Shown: positions 56,774 through 64,000 of the stretch, one piece after another | Position numbering within the stretch: the first letter of the stretch is position 1 | Layout: the number at the start of each line of letters is the position of its first letter | Assembly (NCBI GenBank): GCA_024281175.1 | Contig: JAMJTW010000007.1 | Location: forward strand, 1 to 64,000 | Reading direction: 5' to 3' | DNA: 64,000 nucleotides | Source: Candidatus Thiovulum imperiosus | GTDB lineage: Bacteria > Campylobacterota > Campylobacteria > Campylobacterales > Thiovulaceae | Made by a program: the position numbers and the translations under genes | The notes under the pieces: model-generated | Told to the model about the DNA's origin: nothing | The model's database searches: none | What the model saw: the letters and a program-made list of their open reading frames with translations, nothing else

Positions 56774-59416
56774 ATGATAAATTACATACCTTATACAATT
56801 TTAACAACAGGAACTATTTTAACAATACTAATTAGCTGGAATATATTTCAGATAGATATTGAAAAAGAGGAGATGAAGTTTCAAAATTCTGCACAGCAAG
56901 TTATTTTACTTGTACAGCAGAGATTAGATGCTTATAAACAGGTTTTACTAGGTGGAGCTGGACTTTTTTACTCTTCAAAAGAGGTGACTCGTGGAATGTG
57001 GAAGAGATATATTGATATTCAGAAAATAGAGAAGACATTTCCAGGAATTCAAGGAGTTGGATATACACAATTTGTCAAGTCTTCTGAACTGGAAAAGCAT
57101 GAAAAAGAGATAAGAGATAGTGGTTTTCCAGAGTATCAAATTAAACCAGTTGGAAAAAGAAATTTCTACACTTCAATCATCTATTTAGAACCTTTTGATG
57201 AGAGAAATCGTCGAGCTTTTGGTTATGACATGTACTCAGAAGAGACTCGAAGAGTTGCAATGCGAAGAGCTATAAAAAGTGGTGAACCATCTCTGACTGG
57301 AAAAGTGAGACTTCTTCAAGAAAATAGTATTGATGAACAGGCTGGATTTTTGATGTATGTTCCAATTTACAAAGATGATTTATCCATTCAAGGTTTTGTT
57401 TATGCACCTTTTAGAGCAAAGAACTTTATGAATGGAATTACAGGAAAAAAGTATCAAGATATTCACTATAAACTTTATGATGGTGATGAGGTTTTAGAAG
57501 AGAGACTTCTTTTCAATACAGATATGAAAAATGAGCATTGCAACTCCTATTTTTCAGCTATTAAAACAATTGAAGTTGGAGGAAATAAGTGGACATTCTA
57601 CTTTGACTCTCACCATGAACCAAGTTTCAGTTTTATCTACTTTTTTATTAGTGGTACAGTTCTTTCTCTGCTTCTCTTCTTAGTAAGTTTTCTCCTTGTC
57701 AGACAGCATATAGTTTCTGAAAAGAGCAATTCAGAATTGAAAAGGGCAAAAAATTTAGCAGAAAGAGCAAATAGAGCAAAAAGTGATTTTGTGGCAAATA
57801 TGAGTCATGAGATACGAACACCACTAAATGGAATTATTGGACTTACAAATATAGTTTTAAAAACAGAACTGGGGGAGAAACAGAAGAGTTATCTTTCAAA
57901 GGTAAAGACCTCATCAAAAGCGTTATTGAATATAATAAATGATATTTTAGATTACTCAAAAATGGAAGCTGGAAAACTTCAAATTGAACATCGAAGTTTT
58001 TCTCTCTCAGAACTTTTTGAGAATGTGAATGACCTTTTTGAGTATAAAGCGTCTGAAAAAGATTTGAGATTTGAATTAAAAATAGACCCATCTATTCCAG
58101 AAACTCTATTTGGAGACAATTTGAGAATTGTTCAAGTTTTAAATAATCTTGTTGGAAATGCAATAAAGTTTACAGATTACGGTTTTGTTTCTGTTTCTGC
58201 AAAAGTTTTAGAAAAATCGGAGAAAGTATCTCTACTCTTTTCTGTTGAAGATAGTGGAATTGGAATTGACAAAAATCTTCAAGATAGACTTTTCCAACCA
58301 TTCTCTCAAGTAGATATCTCAAATAGTAGAAAATATGGTGGAACTGGTTTGGGTTTAATGATTTCTAAAAATATAGTTGAACTTATGAACGGAACAATGT
58401 GGCTTGAGAGTGAAAATGGTGTTGGAAGTCGCTTCTTTTTCCAGGTAGCTCTGGAATTTAGTACAAAAAGTTTGGAAGAGAAAGTAGTGCCAAATAAGAT
58501 TTTAAAATTTGTAGGAAAAATTTTAGTTGCTGAAGACAATCATATAAATCAGATAGTTGCAAAAGAGATTTTTCTAAATTATGGTTTAGAAATATATATC
58601 GTAAGTAGTGGAAAAGAGGCTCTACAAAAAGCTAGAAAAGAGCAGTTTGATATTATATTTATGGATTTACAGATGCCTGAAATGGACGGTTTTGAAGCGA
58701 CAAAGAGAATTCGAGAGTTTGATAAAAAAACTCCTATTGTTGCATTAAGTGCTGCTGTAATGGAGAGAGATAGGGAACTTACAAAAGAAGCTGGAATGAG
58801 TGGTCATATTGCAAAACCGATAGAGACTATGGAGCTAGAAACTATACTCTCTAAATATTTAAAGAGTAGTGGAGAAGAAAATTTGAAAAGAGTGGAAAAA
58901 GATTTTCCAGAGATATATGGAGTTGATTTAGAGAAACTTTTTACATCGACTCCATTAAAAAGAGAGACTATCTACTCAATGTTACTAAATTATGCAAAGA
59001 GTTATAGAGTAGAGTTTGAGAATTTAGATTTTGCAGATTTAAAACTTATTCATAGGTTTCGAGGTGTGAGTGGAAATTTAAGAGTGGAAAATCTATACTA
59101 TTTAGCTTCAGAGATTGAGAATGGAAATAGCTCTCTATTTGACAATTTGAAAGAGGAGTTCTTTAAAGTTGCAGACTCTATTGAAGAGAAACTCTCTAAA
59201 AACTCTAATGGTGATGAGGTTTTACAAGAGATGGCGAAATTGAAGAGAGATGTTGATGAGTATAATTTGATTACTCTAGACAGAATAGAGAATTTCATAT
59301 CTCAATTACAAGGTAAAATTTCAGAAAATCTTCTTTTAGATTTAAAAGAGAGTTTTAAAGTTCACGATTTTGAAACAGTATCCAAGATACTAGAAGAGAT
59401 TGAGGAGATTTTGTGA
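56774..59416 (+). CDS. CHASE-domain hybrid histidine kinase with REC and HPt
   Basis: The 880-aa membrane sensor has a helix at 4-22, a periplasmic CHASE domain (about 45-270, FPGIQGVGYTQFV), and a second helix near 290-310. HisKA holds the phospho-His in ANMSHEIRTPLNG. The ATPase motifs are NLVGNAIKFT, DSGIGI and GGTGLGLMI. A receiver domain (about 585-700) has FMDLQMPEMDG. The C-terminus holds a likely HPt domain with IHRFRGVSGNLR. A complete phosphorelay is thus in one protein. Its stop overlaps the REC-GGDEF gene, the likely partner. The ligand is unknown. Confidence 0.9.
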   Translation: MINYIPYTILTTGTILTILISWNIFQIDIEKEEMKFQNSAQQVILLVQQRLDAYKQVLLGGAGLFYSSKEVTRGMWKRYIDIQKIEKTFPGIQGVGYTQFVKSSELEKHEKEIRDSGFPEYQIKPVGKRNFYTSIIYLEPFDERNRRAFGYDMYSEETRRVAMRRAIKSGEPSLTGKVRLLQENSIDEQAGFLMYVPIYKDDLSIQGFVYAPFRAKNFMNGITGKKYQDIHYKLYDGDEVLEERLLFNTDMKNEHCNSYFSAIKTIEVGGNKWTFYFDSHHEPSFSFIYFFISGTVLSLLLFLVSFLLVRQHIVSEKSNSELKRAKNLAERANRAKSDFVANMSHEIRTPLNGIIGLTNIVLKTELGEKQKSYLSKVKTSSKALLNIINDILDYSKMEAGKLQIEHRSFSLSELFENVNDLFEYKASEKDLRFELKIDPSIPETLFGDNLRIVQVLNNLVGNAIKFTDYGFVSVSAKVLEKSEKVSLLFSVEDSGIGIDKNLQDRLFQPFSQVDISNSRKYGGTGLGLMISKNIVELMNGTMWLESENGVGSRFFFQVALEFSTKSLEEKVVPNKILKFVGKILVAEDNHINQIVAKEIFLNYGLEIYIVSSGKEALQKARKEQFDIIFMDLQMPEMDGFEATKRIREFDKKTPIVALSAAVMERDRELTKEAGMSGHIAKPIETMELETILSKYLKSSGEENLKRVEKDFPEIYGVDLEKLFTSTPLKRETIYSMLLNYAKSYRVEFENLDFADLKLIHRFRGVSGNLRVENLYYLASEIENGNSSLFDNLKEEFFKVADSIEEKLSKNSNGDEVLQEMAKLKRDVDEYNLITLDRIENFISQLQGKISENLLLDLKESFKVHDFETVSKILEEIEEIL

Positions 59417-60627
59417 AATCTAAACCACTTGTTTTAGTAGTTGATGATGAGCCTTTAAATGTTGAATTTATAGCTGGAGTTTTAGAAGATGATTATGAAG
59501 TAAAAACAGCTTACAATGGAAATATGGCTATTAGAATAGTAGACAAATTCAAACCAGACATTATTTTACTAGATATTTTTATGCCTATAATGAACGGTTT
59601 TGAAACGATAAAAGTTTTGAAAGATACAAATATACCAATCATATTTTTAACTTCTAAAAGTGATACAGACTCAATTGTAACAGGTTTTAAATTGGGTGCT
59701 GTGGATTACATTTCAAAACCTTTCAACTATCAAGAACTCTTGGTTCGGGTAAAAAATCATCTAAAAATAGATTTCTTAAAAAGAGACCTTGCTGACCAGA
59801 AACTCTTTTTTCAAGAAGTTATTGATAACCAACCAAATATGATACTTATTACTGATGGACAGAAACCTCTTTTTGTAAATAAAACTCTACTCAAGTTTTA
59901 CCATCTTGACTCAATTAAAGGTTTCGGTTGTATTTCCAAAACATTTCTTGAAGCTGAAAACACATTTACAAGTAGAAAAGAGAATTGGGTTGAGGAGATT
60001 TTGAAACTCTCTCCAGAAGATAGATTAGTGAAAATTGGAACTTCTGTTAAAAGAATTTTTAATTTATCAATTTCTAGTTATCGAAAAAACTATATTGTAA
60101 CTTTTAATGATATTAGTAGAACTATAATTCGTCAAATCTCTCTCCAAAATAGAGCAACTCATGACAAACTTACAGGTGCTTTAAATAGAGAATTCTTCTA
60201 CTCAAATTTTAAAGATTTAAGTTGCAAAAATAACAATACTATTTCCGCTGTTGCAATTGTTGATATTGACAAATTTAAAAATATCAATGACTCTTTTGGA
60301 CACTCTACTGGTGACTCAGTTTTAAAAGAGCTTGTTGAAGTTTTAAACACCTCATCAAGAGAGAGAGATGTTCTAATTCGTTGGGGTGGTGAAGAGTTTG
60401 TTATCATTTTGGAAGTAAATTCTGATAAAACCCTCTTTCGTACTCTTGAAAAGTATCGCAAAATTATTGAAAAACACTCTTTTAAATCTGTTGGAAATTT
60501 AACTTGTAGTTTTGGTGCTGTTGTCTATAAAGAAGATGAGAAGATAGAAGATACGATAAAACGAGCCGATAAAGCTCTCTATAAAGCTAAAGAGAGTGGA
60601 CGAAATAGAGTTGTAATTGAAATTTAA
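59413..60627 (+). CDS. response regulator with GGDEF domain (diguanylate cyclase)
   Basis: The 404-aa protein has an N-terminal receiver (LVVDDEPLNVEF, phospho-Asp in ILLDIFMPIMNGF), a middle region (about 130-240) with PAS-like length and FNDISRTII, and a C-terminal GGDEF domain. The active motif is RWGGEEF. RERD lies five residues before it, the spacing of the inhibitory I-site. It should make cyclic di-GMP on command from the upstream kinase, with which it overlaps by four bases. It starts at GTG. Confidence 0.9.
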   Translation: MKSKPLVLVVDDEPLNVEFIAGVLEDDYEVKTAYNGNMAIRIVDKFKPDIILLDIFMPIMNGFETIKVLKDTNIPIIFLTSKSDTDSIVTGFKLGAVDYISKPFNYQELLVRVKNHLKIDFLKRDLADQKLFFQEVIDNQPNMILITDGQKPLFVNKTLLKFYHLDSIKGFGCISKTFLEAENTFTSRKENWVEEILKLSPEDRLVKIGTSVKRIFNLSISSYRKNYIVTFNDISRTIIRQISLQNRATHDKLTGALNREFFYSNFKDLSCKNNNTISAVAIVDIDKFKNINDSFGHSTGDSVLKELVEVLNTSSRERDVLIRWGGEEFVIILEVNSDKTLFRTLEKYRKIIEKHSFKSVGNLTCSFGAVVYKEDEKIEDTIKRADKALYKAKESGRNRVVIEI

Positions 60628-60639
60628 AATTAGATTTTG

Positions 60640-60669
60640 AATTTGGAATCCAGTCTCGGATTCCAAATT
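60640..60669 (+). terminator. intrinsic terminator after the GGDEF gene
   Basis: AATTTGGAATCC and GGATTCCAAATT form a perfect 12-bp stem with a six-base loop, followed by TTTG. The T-run is short, so efficiency is uncertain. It separates the signalling operon from the V4R-like gene. Confidence 0.65.
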
Positions 60670-60723
60670 TTTGAATTTGAGAATATAGCCGTTATGGTAA
60701 AATATCAAGCAAAGGAAATTTCT

Positions 60724-61296
60724 GTGGGAAAACTTTTTAGAAGACCAGACTCTAAAAGTGATGTTTTAAAACATAAAAGTAAAAAAAGTAGTAAAACAAT
60801 ATCTATTCCAAGTGATTTAAGCCAGACGATACTATTGAAAGATAGTGGAATTGGTTCTGAACTTCTATTTATAAAATCGTTAGAAACTATTTACAAACTT
60901 GGAGACATAGATGATTTTAAATATATTAGTGAAGAGATAGCAAAAAATCTATTTTCAGATAGGTTGGACAATAGCTTTTTTACATGGTTAAAAGATAATG
61001 ATTTAGAAGAGTTAGTAAATCATATAAATAGAATTTTATTAACTTATCATTTAGGATTTATTCAACTTAATATCTCAGAAGAGGAGCAGGGTGACTTTGA
61101 AATTCATCTTTACAACTCAATAACAGTTGTTTTTGCAAAATCAGTTGGAATAGAGGAAGATAAGATATGTGCATTTTATGAAGCTCTATTTAGTTCAATT
61201 TTTTCAAATATATTTGGAGAAGAGGTTGTTGTTAGAGAGACAAGTTGTGCTATTAGTGGTGAAGATAGATGCGACTTTGAAGTTAAAATGGGATAA
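60724..61296 (+). CDS. V4R-like protein
   Basis: From GTG 60724 the protein has 190 aa. The C-terminal portion ends VVVRETSCAISGEDRCDFEV, the Cys-x(4)-G-x(3)-Cys-x-F pattern of V4R/heme-NO-like small-molecule domains. The N-terminal 40 residues are basic and probably flexible. AAAGGA lies seven bases before GTG. The ORF-track start reaches into the terminator. A sensory or scaffolding role in the nearby c-di-GMP system is possible but unproven. Confidence 0.68.
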   Translation: MGKLFRRPDSKSDVLKHKSKKSSKTISIPSDLSQTILLKDSGIGSELLFIKSLETIYKLGDIDDFKYISEEIAKNLFSDRLDNSFFTWLKDNDLEELVNHINRILLTYHLGFIQLNISEEEQGDFEIHLYNSITVVFAKSVGIEEDKICAFYEALFSSIFSNIFGEEVVVRETSCAISGEDRCDFEVKMG

Positions 61297-61298
61297 CT

Positions 61299-61715
61299 CT
61301 ATTTAGAGAATATATCCCTATTTCTACTTAAAAACATCTCTTCTCTATTTTGGAAGTTTTCAGGTTTAGCAAAATTTGTCATTACAACTTCTCCATTTTT
61401 ATCAGACATTATCTGAACAATATGAATTATTTTTATAGTAACTTCACTTTCAACTGTACCTTTACTTGTATTAAAACCAGCTCGAAATATAAGTTTCTCA
61501 TCATCTATTCTTGAAGTCTCAAAACTGTATCCAGCAAGGTCAAACCGTACATGTTTTCCAAGAGTCTCTGCAATTTCAGGAACTGGCGGAGAAAATAGTA
61601 CATTTGCACTTTCAGAAACAACTTTGAAATTTTCTCCTCTTTCTATAAATAGCTCTATAACTTTTTTAATATATTTGGCTGTTTCTAAGGCAAACTCTTT
61701 ACTTTTTAATATCAA
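61299..61715 (-). CDS. hypothetical protein, 138 aa
   Basis: A soluble protein with a helical N-terminus (residues 1-30) and a mixed alpha/beta remainder including VRFDLAGYSFETSRIDDEKLIFRAGF and TIKIIHIVQIMSDKNGEVVMTNF. I do not recognise the family. It is convergent with the V4R-like gene, two bases away, and lies nine bases downstream of nadE, so it is probably in that operon. Confidence 0.65.
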   Translation of the reverse strand: MILKSKEFALETAKYIKKVIELFIERGENFKVVSESANVLFSPPVPEIAETLGKHVRFDLAGYSFETSRIDDEKLIFRAGFNTSKGTVESEVTIKIIHIVQIMSDKNGEVVMTNFAKPENFQNREEMFLSRNRDIFSK

Positions 61716-61724
61716 ATCTAATCC

Positions 61725-62534
61725 TTAAATTATATCTCTGGAGTATAAGAAATCATGTCCAAAAGTTCTATTTGTAATTTTTGCAACAATTGGCATTTTT
61801 CTCTTGAATTGGTTTCGATAAACTCTTTTAAAAATCATCTCAACTAAATCTCTATTTGAAATTTTTTTCAAAACATCTTGCTTTGAGAACCTATTTTCAA
61901 CAAGAAGTTTTAGAACCTCATCAATCTCAGAATAGCTATATCCAATTTCAGCTTCATCACTCTGTCCTTCAAAAAGGTCTGCTGATGGAGGCTTTTTCAC
62001 AATAGAGTCTGGTACTCCAATAAATTCTGCAAACTCAAAAAGGTCACTTTTATAGATATCTCCTATTGGATTTATCGCACTTGCTAAATCTCCAAAAAGA
62101 GTACCATAACCCAAAAGAAGTTCACTCTTATTACTTGTTCCAATCACTAAAGCACTCTCTACTGCTGAAATATCATATAGAGTTGCCATTCTAACTCTTG
62201 CTGAAAAGTTGCCCATCTGGAGATTTGAAGCATTTGGATTTCTATTTAAATAGGTCTCTATGTATTTTTCTATTTCAACAATTTTCCAGCGAATTCCAAA
62301 CTTCTCAACAAGTTCTCTTGCATCTTCCAAACTTGAGTTTGAAGAGAATTGTGATGGCATTGAAATTGCTAAAAATCTATCTTCAAAGACTTTCTGAAGT
62401 AGAGTTGCAACAACTGCTGAGTCAAGTCCTCCACTCAATCCAACAACAACTCTATCTAGTCCAGAACTCTCCACACCATCTTTTAAGAAATTCAGTAGAT
62501 GTTTCTCCACTAAATTCCACTTTTTACTTCTCAT
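61725..62534 (-). CDS. nadE: NAD+ synthase (ammonia-dependent type)
   Basis: The 269-aa enzyme makes NAD from deamido-NAD. The PP-loop is VVGLSGGLDSAVVATLL (near 30). GTSNKSELLLGYGTLFGDLASAINPIGDIYKSDL is the deamido-NAD pocket. No glutaminase domain is fused. It overlaps the upstream hotdog gene by four bases. Confidence 0.94.
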   Translation of the reverse strand: MRSKKWNLVEKHLLNFLKDGVESSGLDRVVVGLSGGLDSAVVATLLQKVFEDRFLAISMPSQFSSNSSLEDARELVEKFGIRWKIVEIEKYIETYLNRNPNASNLQMGNFSARVRMATLYDISAVESALVIGTSNKSELLLGYGTLFGDLASAINPIGDIYKSDLFEFAEFIGVPDSIVKKPPSADLFEGQSDEAEIGYSYSEIDEVLKLLVENRFSKQDVLKKISNRDLVEMIFKRVYRNQFKRKMPIVAKITNRTFGHDFLYSRDII

Positions 62535-62983
62535 TTTACAGTTATCTCATCAAGTTTTAAACTTAAAATATGAGACTCTGTAACTATAATAGTAAAGTCA
62601 CCCCTAAAAACCATTACTTCTCCAAGTTTTCCAACCACTTCAACAACTCTTTTATGTCCTGCTAAATGTCTCGCTTTAGCTAGAAATACTATTTTGTCAT
62701 ACTCTCTGACTGGTGTTAAAAAGTGAACAGAAGCTCCTATTACAAAACCATTCTTCTCATTTGTAGCAGCAGTTGCGGCAAAACTGGCAGATGAAAATAG
62801 ATATCCAGTATGAATAAAACCATCACTGTCAGCAACCATCTCTTCTGTTATCTCAAGATGAACTTCAGATAATCCTGTATCAAGGTCTACTACTTTTCCA
62901 ATAAATCTATTACCGTCTAAAGCAGTATGAGTCTCTAACTCCATCTCCTCTTCTAAGAGAGAGTCTTCCTCTTTTTTAACCAT
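62531..62983 (-). CDS. hotdog-fold thioesterase-like protein
   Basis: The 150-aa protein has the hotdog pattern: FIHTGYLFSSASFAATAATNEKNGFVIGASVHFLTPVREYDKIVFLAKA, followed by a long beta-hairpin. It resembles the PaaI/FapR-like branch, but has no DNA-binding domain. Substrate unknown; an acyl-CoA or lipid-related thioester is likely. It is first of the nadE unit. Confidence 0.75.
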   Translation of the reverse strand: MVKKEEDSLLEEEMELETHTALDGNRFIGKVVDLDTGLSEVHLEITEEMVADSDGFIHTGYLFSSASFAATAATNEKNGFVIGASVHFLTPVREYDKIVFLAKARHLAGHKRVVEVVGKLGEVMVFRGDFTIIVTESHILSLKLDEITVK

Positions 62984-63028
62984 CTATATCTCCAAAAAGA
63001 CCGTAATTTGGAAATTATAACACATAGC

Positions 63029-63703
63029 TTATAGCTCTGATATTTTGTATCCAACTCCAGAGACAGTTTCTATATAAGGAAACTTTTTTCGAACTCTTCT
63101 TGCAAGACTTCGAATTGTAGTTTCTGGAACATAATCTTCCCAAAGCTCATTTTGAATAGTTTCATAAGTTAGAGTCTGTCTTATATTTCTAAAAAGAAGA
63201 TAGAGAAATTTTCTCTCTTGCAGAGTTAAAGGAACAACTTTCTCTTTCTCAAAGAGTTCATTTCTGGAGATAGAGAAGTAGAACTCTTTTATCTCTACTC
63301 TCTTATCTTCTACGGTTTCAAACTGTTTTGAGATAAGTTTGAAAAGCTCTTTTAGTTTGACAGGTTTTAAAATATACTCATTGACTCCAATAGAGATAGA
63401 TTTGTGAAGATAGTCCAATTCGTTAAAAGCTGTTGTAATAACTACTGGAACTTTACTCTCTTCTCTTATCTCTTCAACCATAGAGAGACCATCTCTTTTT
63501 GGCATTTTAATATCAGAGATGATGAGGTTTATTCTCTCTCTATTTTCTCTAAACTTTTCAAAACCATCTTCACCATCTACTGCAACAATAAGTTCTTGAA
63601 AAATATCTCCTATATTTAGTAGCATCTTTTCTCGAACTCCATCATCATCTTCAACATAGAGAACTACTAAAGTTGAAAAGAGTTTAAAATCTACACCTCT
63701 CAT
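63029..63703 (-). CDS. OmpR-type response regulator
   Basis: The 224-aa protein has a receiver (LYVEDDDGVREKM, phospho-Asp in ISDIKMPKRDG, Lys in ILKPVKL) and a winged-helix effector (VPLTLQERKFLYLLFRN, ETTIRSLARRVRKKF, VSGVGYKI). It is likely a transcription factor. Its start overlaps the mltA stop by four bases. No kinase gene is adjacent. Confidence 0.9.
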   Translation of the reverse strand: MRGVDFKLFSTLVVLYVEDDDGVREKMLLNIGDIFQELIVAVDGEDGFEKFRENRERINLIISDIKMPKRDGLSMVEEIREESKVPVVITTAFNELDYLHKSISIGVNEYILKPVKLKELFKLISKQFETVEDKRVEIKEFYFSISRNELFEKEKVVPLTLQERKFLYLLFRNIRQTLTYETIQNELWEDYVPETTIRSLARRVRKKFPYIETVSGVGYKISEL

Positions 63704-64000
63704 TTGTCAAGAAAATCCTCTATATCGTATCCATTTGGAACTAACATAAAAAATGTTCCCTCTCTTTTTGTACTACCAGCCTCTTCACCTGCTCTATCTC
63801 CAAAACCGTAAAATAGGTCAGCTCGAATTGAACCTTTTATCGCTCCACCTGTATCTTGAGCCATAAAGAGGTGATTTAGTACAGGGTCTCTCTTATTTTC
63901 AGATTGAATAAATATTGGCATTCCTAAAGGAACAAATTTCCTATCAATAGCTATTGTGCTTTTTGGAACTAAGTTTGTTCCTAATGCACCAATTGCTCTC
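63700..64000 (-). CDS. mltA: lytic murein transglycosylase A, C-terminal part (continues beyond window)
   Basis: The visible 99 codons are in one open frame to the window edge and include GALGTNLVPKSTIAIDRKFVPLG, HLFMAQDTGGAIKGSIRADLFYGFGDRAGEEAG and FFMLVPNG. This is the 3D domain of MltA, with catalytic Asp in QDTGG. The enzyme cleaves peptidoglycan in the periplasm. The ORF-track Met (63921) is internal; the true start lies outside the window. Confidence 0.92.
   Translation of the reverse strand, partial: RAIGALGTNLVPKSTIAIDRKFVPLGMPIFIQSENKRDPVLNHLFMAQDTGGAIKGSIRADLFYGFGDRAGEEAGSTKREGTFFMLVPNGYDIEDFLDK

Noticed and set aside
1-64000. GATGAGGT as the recognition site of one of the type IIG enzymes
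   Set aside because: Restriction sites are usually avoided or neutral in the host genome; strong enrichment in housekeeping genes does not fit.

Overview
The window is AT-rich, gene-dense chromosomal DNA that reads as a Campylobacterota (epsilonproteobacterial) genome. The best evidence is the block aroQ-pepQ-folK-flhF-flhG-orf-fliA-fliM, an order I know from Campylobacter, Helicobacter and Sulfurimonas relatives. A motile sulfur-oxidiser such as Thiovulum would fit, but the species cannot be fixed from this window.

Layout. (1) 1-5.2 kb: a BrnT/BrnA toxin-antitoxin pair, a large WD40/caspase-like lipoprotein, and a small HTH protein divergent from a Rha-type phage regulator. (2) 5.2-11.2 kb: housekeeping genes rlmN, thiE, dapF, leuS and tal. 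(3) 11.2-12.8 kb: a PIN/PhoH-type protein that stops matching its family inside the Walker A loop and continues with a Cys-led, intein-like sequence. (4) 12.8-19.5 kb: yraN and the flagellar/folate/shikimate operon on the minus strand. (5) 19.6-31.9 kb: a defence island with five KilA-N-type paralogues (one frameshifted), two type IIG restriction-modification enzymes and an SMC/RecF-like ATPase. Each unit is bounded on its left by the same short site, TGCCTTTCT followed by GATAAAATTG, usually with a distal AGAAAGGCA arm. Each KilA-N gene also carries its own palindrome at one equivalent position. (6) 32-37.7 kb: mfd, a TrpG/PabA-type amidotransferase, PPK2 and a Kef-type antiporter. (7) 37.7-39.4 kb: a second HTH/antirepressor pair, several repeats and a broken leucine-rich-repeat gene. 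(8) 39.4-48.2 kb: an 11-subunit complex I operon, nuoA-B-CD-H-I-J-K-L-M-N, without the NuoEFG NADH module. (9) 48.4-56.7 kb: a large exported protein, glmM, secG with a long acidic repeat tail, a deacetylase-like protein with a damaged active site, and two sulfotransferases. (10) 56.7-64 kb: a CHASE hybrid histidine kinase, a REC-GGDEF protein, a V4R-like protein, nadE, a hotdog protein, an OmpR-like regulator and the end of mltA.

Two patterns cut across the window. A family of fold-back repeats with ends like GGGAGTGACCAAATAG / CTATTTGGTCACTCCC sits between genes and has broken at least one gene. The octamer GATGAGGT occurs about 49 times by eye, roughly equally on both strands and in many reading frames, against about one expected. 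That distribution suggests a DNA-uptake-type signal. No rRNA, tRNA, CRISPR array, transposase or integrase was seen. No gene-free stretch exceeds about 260 bases.
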